Of a stretch of 64,000 nucleotides of DNA, positions 36,542 to 45,250 are shown in pieces (the first letter of the stretch is position 1; every line of letters begins with the position of its first letter). The notes beneath the pieces were generated by a model. It worked only from the letters and a program-made list of their open reading frames with translations. It ran no database searches and was not told where the DNA came from. Position numbers and translations under genes: made by a program. Origin of the DNA: Paenibacillus sp. 1_12 (GTDB lineage Bacteria; Bacillota; Bacilli; Paenibacillales; NBRC-103111). Where the stretch lies: NCBI RefSeq assembly GCF_900114475.1, contig NZ_FOTE01000001.1, positions 846,229 through 910,228 of the forward strand, read 5' to 3'.

Positions 36542-38760
36542 TGGTTTCCATCCGCAGGCTCCAACACGCCAAGCTCCATGCACATGTTGATGGATAAAAC
36601 CTTAATTCCCGTTTTAAAACGAATCTGTACCCGATCCTCCTCGATGCTGATAATTTCCCCATAGCCAATAACCCGATGCTTCACGAATTGCCCTACTCCC
36701 AGGTCTGCCATACGTTTGATCGCGTTAGGATTGTCGGGAACGTTCGGTTGACTCTTCACCTGTTTCACGGGTTTACTCTGGGGAGGGATCGGTTTGGGTG
36801 GGTTCAGTATATGCTGAATCGCCGACACAAATTGTGACTCTTTGACCTTCTCTCCATCACGCTCTTTATAGGTAACCAGCTCCAGCTTGGATTTGGTTCG
36901 TGTCATACCTACATAAAATAAGCGGACTGCCTCCTCCATAAGCGCCACGTCACCTTTAGCCTGCTTTTCTATATCTTCCGTGGAAGGCAGGATTCCATCA
37001 ATCAGATCGATCATATATACCCGTTCAAACTCCAGTCCCTTGGAGCTATGCAAAGTTGAAAAGGTTACCACATTGTGTTCCCTTTGGAATTTGGACTGCT
37101 TCATGACTAATTCCAAATGCTTAAGCCGCTGGGCAAAATCAGTCATCGTATCCAAGGTGGTGGCGATCCCCTCCAGCGTGTTCAGAATCCCGATCACCAC
37201 ATCCTTGCGGAATCCAAGGCGCTCACTTAGCTTCTCAATCGCCTTCTCGTAGCCCAGTCGGGTACGTATCACCTGGATCGCATGCAGCGGCGGCATTTCC
37301 TTCATTTGAGCCAAGGTTTCCTTGCATTCCATCAGAAGCTTACGCTGATAGTCCTGAAGCTCCACATAATTCAGTAAATTATCAAAGACGGATTCATTGT
37401 TGTTGATTTCCTTCAGCGCGGACATTTGCTGCTTGGTAATATATCCGCTGATTTTGGTATGAATGGCTTCCATAATATCGGCACGCTTGTCCGTAAAGGC
37501 CATCCGCATGAAATTCAAAATATCCTTCACGACCCAATGGGAGAAAAAGCGAAGATCGTGATCCTTCATATAAAATGGAATACCTGCCCGCTCAAATTCA
37601 TTAATTAAAATAACGGATGAAGCATTATTGCGGTACAAAATGGCGACATCCCGGAAATTTTCCACCTCTTGAACCTGTTCAATCAAATACTTGACCTGAT
37701 ATTGATAATCAGCAAAGCTCCTGATCTGAATTGGTTTGTGTGAAGGGTTGGTAGTAAACATATTTTTGTCGTAACGATTCTGATTTCGCTTAATAAATTG
37801 ATTGGTCACACTCACAATGTCTTGAGAGGATCTGTAGTTCTGCTCCATAAACAACGTAACGGCTTTCGGGTAAGCAGCTTTAAAGTTGAGCAAATACGAA
37901 GGCTCGGCACCTCTCCAGCTGTAAATCGATTGGTCATCATCAGCAACTACACACAGATTGCCATGCTCACGTACCAGCTTTTCGATAATGGCATGCTGCA
38001 CCATCGAGGTATCCTGGCTCTCATCGGTCAAAACATGATCATACCTGTGCTGGTATTTCCCAAGCAGCTCCCGGTCTCTTTCCATAATCTCATTGCAAAG
38101 TGTCAGCATATCATCATAATCGACCAGCAGCTTGTCGGTACCTGAACGTTTAAACCGTTCATATTCCCACAGGATTCGATCGGCTTTGGGCACCTCGCAT
38201 TTGACCAGCGGCCACGATTCTTCAGGAACCATTTTATTTTTGATGTAGCTGATGTAGGTGGTCAGCTCGTCCATTTGATCCTCGGTAATGGGTTCATTAT
38301 GGAGCTTGGAATACAAGTCCCTCAGGATCAGCTTTTTATGCAGTAGAGGCATGCCTTCCAACCTCGGCTTCCCCTGCTCCTCAAGGTCTATATTTCCCTC
38401 AATTAATTGATAGGACATTCTCGTTTTACGAAAATGCTCCCGAACGACCTCAAAGGCTAGACTATGAATGGTTGAAAAATCGATCGGTGGGAGGTCAGGA
38501 AAAAAACGTTTGAACCGCTCTTTCATATCCGCCGCCGAGGCACGACTGAAGGTAACAGCCTTGATGCGTGTAGGAGGAACTCGCTTTTCTTCAATTAAAT
38601 AACCGATCCTCATAATGATGGTGGTCGTTTTCCCAGATCCCGGCGATGCCAAAAGAAGCAGGGCTCCCTCCGTCTGAAGGACCGCCTGCTTCTGAACCTC
38701 ACTGAGAGATACATCGATCTCGTTAAACTTGCGTGCAAAAAAATCTGCCTGTTTACTCAT
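36529..38760 (-). CDS. UvrD/PcrA-like superfamily 1 DNA helicase
   Basis: About 743 residues. Motif I ASPGSGKTTT near 40, motif Ia TFSRASAADM, motif II LTDESQDT near 240, motif III VVADDDQSIYSWRGA, motif IV EQNYRSS, motif V TLHSSKGLEFERVY and motif VI VGMTRTKSKL. The C-terminus (GQFVKHRVIGYGEIISIE...LSINMCMEL) resembles the PcrA RNA-polymerase-binding domain. Domains 1B/2B are shorter or diverged compared with PcrA, so this is a paralogue rather than the housekeeping enzyme. ATG 38760 is preferred; a TTG at 38781 is also in frame. Confidence 0.88.
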   Translation of the reverse strand: MSKQADFFARKFNEIDVSLSEVQKQAVLQTEGALLLLASPGSGKTTTIIMRIGYLIEEKRVPPTRIKAVTFSRASAADMKERFKRFFPDLPPIDFSTIHSLAFEVVREHFRKTRMSYQLIEGNIDLEEQGKPRLEGMPLLHKKLILRDLYSKLHNEPITEDQMDELTTYISYIKNKMVPEESWPLVKCEVPKADRILWEYERFKRSGTDKLLVDYDDMLTLCNEIMERDRELLGKYQHRYDHVLTDESQDTSMVQHAIIEKLVREHGNLCVVADDDQSIYSWRGAEPSYLLNFKAAYPKAVTLFMEQNYRSSQDIVSVTNQFIKRNQNRYDKNMFTTNPSHKPIQIRSFADYQYQVKYLIEQVQEVENFRDVAILYRNNASSVILINEFERAGIPFYMKDHDLRFFSHWVVKDILNFMRMAFTDKRADIMEAIHTKISGYITKQQMSALKEINNNESVFDNLLNYVELQDYQRKLLMECKETLAQMKEMPPLHAIQVIRTRLGYEKAIEKLSERLGFRKDVVIGILNTLEGIATTLDTMTDFAQRLKHLELVMKQSKFQREHNVVTFSTLHSSKGLEFERVYMIDLIDGILPSTEDIEKQAKGDVALMEEAVRLFYVGMTRTKSKLELVTYKERDGEKVKESQFVSAIQHILNPPKPIPPQSKPVKQVKSQPNVPDNPNAIKRMADLGVGQFVKHRVIGYGEIISIEEDRVQIRFKTGIKVLSINMCMELGVLEPADGNHQSE

Positions 38761-38892
38761 TTTGTTGATATTCCCTTTCAAAAGACCCCTTGCTGAACAT
38801 GTACAACGCTAATACTTTCAGTGGTCATTATGCAATCTTATAGCCCTGATTATAGCACTAACCCGAGAGGAAATAAAAAAGAAAACCGAATA

Positions 38893-39501
38893 CTACTCAA
38901 AAACAACTTCCTTATCCAAGATCATATCCTTTGGTGGAATTTCCATTGGAATCCCATACGGAACTAATCCCAAGCCAACTTCATTGATGTTATGAGGTAA
39001 AGGCGGCATGACCATAAAGCGCATCTGCGTTTGTCCCCCACCTCCATGAGAGCCGGTTCTACGAACGTAATATTCCTGGTTTCCTTTTACTTCCAAAAGC
39101 AATTGTGGGCGAATATGAGCATGCATGTCATCACTTTGTAATTGCTCAATTTCAAGAAATACAATACTTCCGTTCATATGCTGCATGGCATGTGTCAAAT
39201 GGTATTCAAAACCGTCAACAACGGTTTTTTTCATAATAGGCATCACACTCAGCAGTTCACCTGGCTCATTCGGTATCTTTGGATGGATTCCTTCATTAAA
39301 GCTGTGCATAAGAAAACTGATTGCGGGAATGTCCATTTCGTAGTTGATTGCCCATTCCTGCATGATTTCTTTTGGCGGAAAGTATCGCTTGCCTTTAGCA
39401 AGTAGCTTTCGTTCTTTAAAGAGTCTTAGGATCGTTTCATCAATTGACCTGAATTCATCATTATATTCGTTCGGAATCCGCTGTATTTCACCCCAACCCA
39501 T
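38893..39501 (-). CDS. Conserved-looking hypothetical protein, 202 residues
   Basis: Soluble protein with no recognised family. The first 45 residues (SIDETILRLFKERKLLAKGK) resemble a chorismate-mutase-like helix. The second half is beta-rich with a glycine/His loop (RRTGSHGGGGQTQMRF). AAGGGGA before ATG 39501 and normal codon choice support a real gene. It lies between the helicase and the broken isomerase gene on the same strand. Confidence 0.6.
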   Translation of the reverse strand: MGWGEIQRIPNEYNDEFRSIDETILRLFKERKLLAKGKRYFPPKEIMQEWAINYEMDIPAISFLMHSFNEGIHPKIPNEPGELLSVMPIMKKTVVDGFEYHLTHAMQHMNGSIVFLEIEQLQSDDMHAHIRPQLLLEVKGNQEYYVRRTGSHGGGGQTQMRFMVMPPLPHNINEVGLGLVPYGIPMEIPPKDMILDKEVVFE

Positions 39502-39531
39502 CGTAGTGTTCCCCTTTCTAGTCGTTTCCTT

Positions 39532-40138
39532 TTATTTAAAGGAATTCTTCAATCTGGCTACAGATTCTGTTAATGACTCACTGGTTTTAACCTCAATTAC
39601 TACAGAACAATCATGTTCCCGGGCAAAATCCAAGCTGTTATTGATCGGTACGATTCCTGAATATAAAGCTTGTTGGTCTAACTTGCCATTATAATCATGA
39701 AGGTGCATATGCTTAATACGATTTTTGAAATGATTGAAGACAGGTTTTTCTTCAAAGCCCGCTTTGGCATCGTGTCCAACATCCCATGTGAGATAGAAGT
39801 TATCGAAGATACTTAATTGATCAAGAGCCTTTCGAATATAAGGGATATAGAAATTGCCTGTGTTCTCAATACATAATTCAACATTATAAGTTTCAGCTAA
39901 ATGATACAGCACTACATACGACTCGTAAAGTAATTCCAGAAAATTGGATTCATACTGTTCATTGATCCAGACTCTTGTGTGTGGCAGGGTAAAATAAATC
40001 CCAGTATTCAAATGCATGTTTAGAGTTTTGATGCCTGCTAAATGGGTCCATTCCAAAGCTCAATCCAAGTTTTCTACACAATTGAACATTTTCGCTTATG
40101 GATGTATATTGTACCAAAGTAGGCATTCCGAGCTTCAT
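39532..40138 (-). pseudogene. Broken sugar phosphate isomerase/epimerase (TIM-barrel) gene
   Basis: The start MKLGMPTLVQYTSISENVQL after a GAGGG site is a normal N-terminus. After KLGLS the frame breaks, and the continuing frame begins ALEWTHLAGIKTLNMHLNTG, which aligns with the middle of AP-endonuclease-2-type isomerases. About 50 residues normally between these parts are missing. The rest (ENTGNFYIP, DVGHDAKAG, HMHLHDYNGK, VIEVKTSESL) keeps metal-site residues and the C-terminus. So both an internal deletion and a frameshift; probably inactive. Confidence 0.75.
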
Positions 40139-40208
40139 ATGACACCCTCGATTCATGATTTAGTGTGCTAACCCACATTAGGGAATTATGGAATGGGAAC
40201 AAGTACGA

Positions 40209-40781
40209 TTAAACGGGTTTTATTGCATCTATGATTAGAGATACGAAACCAAGTTTTCCGTCTTTATTTCTGTGGTCAAAACGTTTGGATCGGTATATAA
40301 AGCCCTTCCGTTCATCCCATTCCTGATAATGAAAATCCCCGTCTTCATCACAATATTCCAGCAACTCAATTGTATATCCACAGGTTTCGAACATCGAACT
40401 TAATGTTTTATAGTTGTGCAATATTTTATGACTTGCCGCCGGATGGTCTATGGGTCCAGGCCCACCCACCTGAACAATTCGTTGGTATTCTTCATTTGGA
40501 AAATATCCATCAGGCACCGCACAGCGAATATATCCACCAGGCTTTAGAAAAACATAACAATGCTTAGCCGCCTCAACCCCCTCATCATACGTTAAATGCT
40601 CCCACACATGTTCGGCTAAAACCGCTGATAATGAATTCGGTAAAAAAGTATTGGCCCAATCATCAACATGCAGCAAGTTTAATTCGGCTTCCTGAGTCTG
40701 GATCCAACCTGGATTGTTATTTTGTTGTCCAGCACCAATAACAACCTTCAATTCTTCATTGTTATTTATGGAATATGTCAT
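40209..40781 (-). CDS. Class I SAM-dependent methyltransferase-like protein
   Basis: About 190 residues. Motif I is degenerate (VVIGAGQQNNNPGW). The core AEHVWEHLTYDEGVEAAKHC...LKPGGYIRCAVPDG is like the COG4627-type predicted methyltransferases. It is shorter than typical methyltransferases, lacking an N-terminal helix. ATG 40781 with GGAGGA is preferred; the frame is open further upstream without a ribosome site. Divergent from the DoxX gene. Substrate unknown. Confidence 0.7.
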   Translation of the reverse strand: MTYSINNNEELKVVIGAGQQNNNPGWIQTQEAELNLLHVDDWANTFLPNSLSAVLAEHVWEHLTYDEGVEAAKHCYVFLKPGGYIRCAVPDGYFPNEEYQRIVQVGGPGPIDHPAASHKILHNYKTLSSMFETCGYTIELLEYCDEDGDFHYQEWDERKGFIYRSKRFDHRNKDGKLGFVSLIIDAIKPV

Positions 40782-40920
40782 CAATTTGTCCTCCGATCCT
40801 ATATGGAAACATCTTACCGTGCACACAAGGATGCAGCTTTTTGAACGCAGCACCCTTCGGTTATTTCAATTTGAGTGAAATCATAATAGCAATCCATAAG
40901 AAACCCAAACATATGTTTCA

Positions 40921-40929
40921 TGCTACAAT
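40921..40929 (+). promoter_or_regulatory. Extended -10 promoter of the DoxX-like gene
   Basis: TG, one base, TACAAT (40924-40929), 49 bases before the start codon; the -35 is weak. Confidence 0.35.
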
Positions 40930-40977
40930 TAGGTTATAGGATTGAAAAAAATAAATACGCAAAAAGGAGATCACACA

Positions 40978-41361
40978 ATGAAAAGCGGAAAAATGAAAAC
41001 GATCTTATACTGGATAACAACCCTATTCGGTCCGGCGAGCTTCGTCATAGGCGGTTTCCTGTTCGTAAGTCATGGAGATCAGCAAGTGGCGGTAATGAAC
41101 CAGCTAGGTTATCCGATCTACATAGCCACCATTCTGGGCGTCTGGAAGCTTCTGGGTGTGATTGCTATTGTGATCCCGCGCTTTCCGCGTTTGAAGGAAT
41201 GGGCCTATGCGGGGTTTTTCTTCGATCTCACCGGTGCGGCTGCATCTCATGCCTTCTCAGGTGATGGTATATCTCTTATCGCCCAGCCGCTAGTTTTTCT
41301 CGCACTGGTCATCGCATCGTGGGCGCTACGCCCGCCGAGCCGCAAGCTCATGGCTCGATAA
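40978..41361 (+). CDS. DoxX family membrane protein
   Basis: A 127-residue protein with four predicted helices. TLFGPASFVIGGFLF, GVWKLLGVIAIVIPRFPRLKEWAYAG and FFDLTGAAASHAFSGD are typical of the short DoxX/DUF1304-like family. Function is uncertain; some DoxX proteins are linked to redox stress. AAGGAG before ATG 40978. Monocistronic. Confidence 0.85.
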   Translation: MKSGKMKTILYWITTLFGPASFVIGGFLFVSHGDQQVAVMNQLGYPIYIATILGVWKLLGVIAIVIPRFPRLKEWAYAGFFFDLTGAAASHAFSGDGISLIAQPLVFLALVIASWALRPPSRKLMAR

Positions 41362-41458
41362 GAACTGACTCACTGACATTAAGCTCATCAATCTTGGGAA
41401 CTGTTTCAAGGATTATATGTCTATGCTGATTGCAACCTCATAAGAGTCGTATCACTTA

Positions 41459-41923
41459 TTAAGTATTTTTATGGATATCACTTAAATGGAGAACATGGCT
41501 ATTATGGGTCGATTCTAAATCAACTGAAAAACCCAATAATCGATAAAATATATCGGCTGCAAAATTATCCGTTCTGAGTACAAGCCTGTAATAGTACTTT
41601 CTAGCCTCTACAATAACAGCATCCATCAATAATCGTCCAACACCAGAACGACGAAATTTGGGAGAAACATAGAGTCGACGAACACGGCCGACTTTTCCCT
41701 CAGTAACATAGGGATCTTGATTTAATCCGCAAACTCCAACGATATCGTTATGATGATAGGCAACAAAGAGTGCTTCCCCAAGTTTATCGAATTTGTTGTG
41801 TCCACTTTCATAATCAGATACTAACCGTTTAAGATGACGAAAACCCTCATTCGTGCTTTCTTCAACCAAGGATAATAATGGTTGAGTAGGTAGCTGATTA
41901 ACCTTTTGCAATTCAATACCCAT
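41459..41923 (-). CDS. GNAT family N-acetyltransferase
   Basis: A 154-residue acetyltransferase with the acetyl-CoA site VRRLYVSPKFRRSGVGRLLM (RxxGxG) near 88-107 and the C-terminal AADIFYRLLGF block. Ribosome site GGAAGG. The acceptor is unknown. Downstream of a terminator and separate from the GNAT gene at 42099. Confidence 0.85.
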   Translation of the reverse strand: MGIELQKVNQLPTQPLLSLVEESTNEGFRHLKRLVSDYESGHNKFDKLGEALFVAYHHNDIVGVCGLNQDPYVTEGKVGRVRRLYVSPKFRRSGVGRLLMDAVIVEARKYYYRLVLRTDNFAADIFYRLLGFSVDLESTHNSHVLHLSDIHKNT

Positions 41924-41997
41924 AATCTCACCCTTCCGTATAAGCTTAATAATATTTTTACATAATTACCCATAAAAATCTAGACTCCCTAAAACGC

Positions 41998-42068
41998 AAA
42001 GGATTGCTTATAGTAGTTAGCCCTGTATTATGAAACGGGGTGTAACTCCAAAGCAATCCTTTTTTTGT
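41998..42068 (-). terminator. Long terminator hairpin after the RimJ-like gene
   Basis: AAAGGATTGCTT (41998-42009) pairs with AAGCAATCCTTT (42051-42062), and inner AGTTA/TAACT and CCC/GGG extend it. The T-run is strongest on the plus strand, but the only nearby upstream gene is on the minus strand (42099-42674). Confidence 0.65.
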
Positions 42069-42098
42069 AATGAACCTGCTTTTACACGATTTTATAAA

Positions 42099-42674
42099 TC
42101 AAATAACTTTACGCTCGATAAACCGTTCCTTTGTAAGCACATGTAACAGTTCACCGTTGCAGTCTTTGTAATCTCCTGTCAATCCGCTCAGCACGCGGTC
42201 AAATACAAAGCCGAGCTTCTCAAAGATTCTCAGCGACGCCGCATTCCGAATATCTGCTTTGGCGTATAATCGGTCTAGTCCGATTATATCGAAAGCGTAA
42301 GCTGACATAGCGTTAGCTGCTTCAGTTGCATAGCCGTTGCCCCAATAGTCGCGTCCAATCAAATAATACAATTCTTTATCAGGCGCACTAAAATCAAGTA
42401 CACCTACACCACACCAGCCGATAAAAGCGCCTGTCCCTTTGCTTCGAATCGCAAACGAATACTTGAACGACTTATCAAAAGGTGTATTGTAGCTATTCAT
42501 CAACCAATTGAACAACCCTTTATAAGCTTCAAGCGGTAAGACGCTTAAATCCATGTATCTAAATAACTCTGGATTCTGCATAAGTTCAAACGATTCCATT
42601 AAATCACTTTCTATGTAAGGACGGATAACTAGCCGTTCTGTTTCTAAGCGCATCACAGATAATTCTGAGTGCAT
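42099..42674 (-). CDS. GNAT family N-acetyltransferase (RimJ/RimL-like)
   Basis: A 191-residue acetyltransferase: TERLVIRPYIESDL at the start, LYYLIGRDYWGNGYATEAANA (acetyl-CoA loop, near 105-125, split) and NAASLRIFEKLGFVFD. This is the RimJ/RimL-like branch that acetylates protein N-termini or small amines. AGGAGG before ATG 42674 lies directly beside a small repeat copy, so the repeat separates it from the kinase gene upstream. Confidence 0.88.
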   Translation of the reverse strand: MHSELSVMRLETERLVIRPYIESDLMESFELMQNPELFRYMDLSVLPLEAYKGLFNWLMNSYNTPFDKSFKYSFAIRSKGTGAFIGWCGVGVLDFSAPDKELYYLIGRDYWGNGYATEAANAMSAYAFDIIGLDRLYAKADIRNAASLRIFEKLGFVFDRVLSGLTGDYKDCNGELLHVLTKERFIERKVI

Positions 42675-42687
42675 CTGGATTTTCCTC

Positions 42688-42758
42688 CTATACCTGATGA
42701 ACTAAACCGCATGACGGCAAGCAGGGGCTGTGTAACTCTCTTGTTCATCTTATATAGT
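42688..42758 (-). repeat. MITE-like repeat, 71-bp mini copy
   Basis: On the minus strand it begins with the exact terminal repeat ACTATATAAGATGAAC (42758-42743), continues with ACACAGCCC, jumps to TTGCCGTCATG..GTTTAGTTCATC, and ends in a diverged right terminal repeat. It is a copy with nearly all of the interior deleted. It supplies the TAA stop of the kinase gene and ends at the ribosome site of the acetyltransferase gene. Confidence 0.75.
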
Positions 42759-43277
42759 CTGTTTCCACTTTAGGATGACATATCTTTTTATATGCTCAGC
42801 TACTTCGGATGGTGGCGTGGAAGTAGTGTCGATTGTAGGCATCGGTGGATTGTATGCGGTCTTTGCGTTGTTAAGGAGCCACTGGGCGAATTCTTCATGA
42901 GATGCAAGCATTTCATCCGTCCAAGTATCTTTATCCTCACGGTTACGAAGACGATTATTTCGGGTTGTGTCATCGCAATGCAAGTTAATAAAGCAGAGCT
43001 CACTGAAATTATTGTAGGTATCACATTTCTGGGCATCCCATGGCATAAATGTGCCGCAAATAATCGTTCCTCTTCCGGATTTGGCAACAGAGTTAGCAAA
43101 ATGAAGCAATAAGTTAAATCGATCTTGGTATTCCAGCTTTGAAGCAGTTGTTCCAAAATTATCATTATCCGTACTGAATACATCAAAATCTGGCAGTAGA
43201 ACTCGTAGCTCCTGCATAACCGTTGTTTTCCCAACACCACTAGCTCCTGTGACAATAAATAAAGGTAACTTTTGCAT
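42750..43277 (-). CDS. P-loop nucleoside-kinase-like protein
   Basis: About 175 residues. Walker A GASGVGKTT lies at residues 10-18, a DTDN-like segment (VFSTDNDNFG) near 35, and a lid-like Arg cluster (TRNNRLRNREDKDTW) near 115. The overall plan is a small-molecule kinase of the AAA_18/AAA_33 type. ATG 43277 with GGGGGG upstream is preferred. The last codons (ACT ATA TAA) are the terminal repeat of a MITE-like element, so the native C-terminus may have been replaced. Confidence 0.75.
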   Translation of the reverse strand: MQKLPLFIVTGASGVGKTTVMQELRVLLPDFDVFSTDNDNFGTTASKLEYQDRFNLLLHFANSVAKSGRGTIICGTFMPWDAQKCDTYNNFSELCFINLHCDDTTRNNRLRNREDKDTWTDEMLASHEEFAQWLLNNAKTAYNPPMPTIDTTSTPPSEVAEHIKRYVILKWKQTI

Positions 43278-43468
43278 CAAAGCTTGTCCCCCCTCTGATA
43301 TTTCGTATAACTCCATGTTATATACACAATCATGTGAGGAAAAGGGAAAGTTTGCCTATAATCAACAGAATGAATGGTAACGCAACCTTCCCTCTGAAGT
43401 AAATCAGCCGGACCATCAGGGTCAGCTTGCAGCAGTACTTGGTAGGTGGTGCGGATGAGTGAATAAAC

Positions 43469-43506
43469 TTGACTTTTGGTACTATATGGTATTATTCTAT
43501 ATAGTA
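43469..43506 (+). promoter_or_regulatory. Promoter and palindromic operator of marR
   Basis: TTGACT (43469-43474), 18 bases, TATTCT (43493-43498). The dyad TACTATAT (43480-43487) / ATATAGTA (43499-43506), with perfect 8-bp arms, spans the -10 region, as expected for MarR autorepression. Confidence 0.6.
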
Positions 43507-43523
43507 TCGTAAGGATGGTGCAA

Positions 43524-43964
43524 ATGAATAGAGATACACGTGGAGGCTTTTATATCTCTCAGATTAAACAACTGGGCAGCAGAATATTTGAGAAGCTGTT
43601 AAAAGATAATGACATCGAGGACTTCAATGGTGCTCAAGGTCGTATCTTGTTCGTGCTTTGGCAGAAGGATAATTTGCCAATAAGCGAGCTCGGAGAAAAA
43701 ACATCACTTGCCAAAACTACACTTACCAGCATGCTTGATCGAATGGCTGAACAGGGTCACATTCAACGTAATCATGATCCTAAGGATCGCAGACAAACCT
43801 TAATTACGTTAACTGATAAAGCTAAGTTGCTTAGTAATAGCTACGATGTAGTCTCCGACCAGATGAACCAGCTGTTCTACAAAGGATTTTCGGATGAGGA
43901 AATGAAGCAGCTGGACACAATGCTCGTGAAAGTGCTCCATAACCTAAAAGAATATGAGGAGTAA
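43524..43964 (+). CDS. MarR family transcriptional regulator
   Basis: A 146-residue winged-helix regulator (LPISELGEKTSLAKTTLTSMLDRMAEQGHIQRNHDPKDRRQTLITLT is its wing region, residues about 50-95). AAGGATGG before ATG 43524. First gene of a three-gene operon with an FMN-type protein and a hydrolase, with a palindrome over its own -10. Likely represses the operon until a small molecule binds. Confidence 0.9.
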   Translation: MNRDTRGGFYISQIKQLGSRIFEKLLKDNDIEDFNGAQGRILFVLWQKDNLPISELGEKTSLAKTTLTSMLDRMAEQGHIQRNHDPKDRRQTLITLTDKAKLLSNSYDVVSDQMNQLFYKGFSDEEMKQLDTMLVKVLHNLKEYEE

Positions 43965-43968
43965 ACTT

Positions 43969-44412
43969 ATGGATCCTACTACGCATAATCAAATGATGGC
44001 TTTAGTAAAGGATGTACGCACCATTATAGTCAGTTCTATTGATGAGGACGGCTATCCGAACTCAAAGCAGATGTTCAAGATGAAACATGACGGATTGAAT
44101 AAGTTCTGGTTCTCTACTAACACTTCTTCTATACGTGCACAGCAATTTTCGAAAAATTCAAAGGCAAGCCTTTATTTTGTTGGCAAAAATAATGGACTTA
44201 TGCTTATTGGAGAAATGAAAGTTTGCCTGGATCGCGATAGCAGAGAAATGCTTTGGGTAGACGGTGCTGAGAAGTATTACTCACTTGGTGTTGATGATCC
44301 AGACTATTGTGTATTCGAGTTTACTTCAAAGCTTGGAAACTACTACTTCAATTTGGAAAAGCACATATTTACAATCGAGGAGTTGAGACAGATTGCCACA
44401 TCTACAGTGTAA
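43969..44412 (+). CDS. Pyridoxamine 5'-phosphate oxidase family protein
   Basis: A 147-residue split-barrel protein: TIIVSSIDEDGYPNSKQMF at the start of the barrel, FWFSTNTSS and ASLYFVG. It resembles general-stress-protein-26-type FMN-binding proteins, used in flavin- or heme-linked redox work. GAGGAG overlaps the end of marR, so the two are coupled. The substrate is unknown. Confidence 0.85.
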   Translation: MDPTTHNQMMALVKDVRTIIVSSIDEDGYPNSKQMFKMKHDGLNKFWFSTNTSSIRAQQFSKNSKASLYFVGKNNGLMLIGEMKVCLDRDSREMLWVDGAEKYYSLGVDDPDYCVFEFTSKLGNYYFNLEKHIFTIEELRQIATSTV

Positions 44413-45148
44413 CAACTTGGAAATGTATTATGAACAAATGGGCGTCGGGGACCCGGTGTTGTTTTTACATAGTGGCTTTTCGCGGGGGATCTTAGCTTTT
44501 GCTAGTCAAATACTTGATTTTCAAAGCAAATATACGTGTTATTTCCCAGATTTCCGAGGACACGGTCGAACGAGGAGTCACAGCCTCGAATGGAGTACTC
44601 CACAGCATGCCGAGGATATGATTACATTTATGGACCAACTACAGATTTCCAAAGCACATGTTATTGGATATGGTATGGGAGGGGGAGTTGCGCTTTATTG
44701 TGCGGTCAATCATCCTCAAAGAATGGCATCGTTGACTTCAATTGGTCAAAGTGGCTTTGTCGCCTCCATGGGATCTGAGGAATTTGAACCCGAATGGCTT
44801 TTACAAAACGATCGCCATGATTTTATCAATTTGATGAAAGAAAGACATCTGGAAGCACATCGAGGAGATTGGCAGCAATTCCTGCGGCAAAAAGTAAAGG
44901 ATTGGCGAGTGTACCCGCAGCTTAGCAACGAGCAATTAAGCAGCATCCGCTGCCCTGCTTTGTTTATTGCTGGACAGTATGACGAGTTCGCCCCTGAGGA
45001 GGATCTTAAGCGGGTATCCACCCTTATTCCTAACTCTCGTTATGTTGTAGTCCCAGGCTGCAGCCACAGACCTCATATGATTAGGGAAAATCCGGTATTT
45101 GTAAATGATACCATCTTGCAATTCATAGAAAACCATACTCTACGGTAA
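44393..45148 (+). CDS. Alpha/beta-hydrolase fold protein lacking the nucleophile Ser
   Basis: A 251-residue alpha/beta hydrolase: oxyanion region VLFLHSGFSRG near 22, FPDFRGHGRT near 50, acid Asp in AGQYDEFAP near 197 and base His in GCSHRPHM near 225. At the nucleophile elbow the usual GxSxG reads GYGMGG, so Gly (codon GGT) replaces Ser. It may be inactive, or use another residue. TTG 44393 overlaps the preceding gene by 20 bases, with GAGGAG upstream. Third gene of the MarR operon. Confidence 0.82.
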   Translation: MPHLQCNNLEMYYEQMGVGDPVLFLHSGFSRGILAFASQILDFQSKYTCYFPDFRGHGRTRSHSLEWSTPQHAEDMITFMDQLQISKAHVIGYGMGGGVALYCAVNHPQRMASLTSIGQSGFVASMGSEEFEPEWLLQNDRHDFINLMKERHLEAHRGDWQQFLRQKVKDWRVYPQLSNEQLSSIRCPALFIAGQYDEFAPEEDLKRVSTLIPNSRYVVVPGCSHRPHMIRENPVFVNDTILQFIENHTLR

Positions 45149-45206
45149 GATTTTCTTCATCTTTTCAATACAATTCAATATGTAGGTAGGAAATCGAAGA
45201 CGATAA

Positions 45207-45237
45207 GCCCACCTATTTGGTTTTCACTTAGGTGGGC
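45207..45237. terminator. Hairpin between convergent genes
   Basis: GCCCACCTA (45207-45215) pairs with TAGGTGGGC (45229-45237). T-runs are poor on both sides, but the position between two convergent stops suggests a terminator. Confidence 0.5.
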
Positions 45238-45250
45238 ATTGATAGATTGC

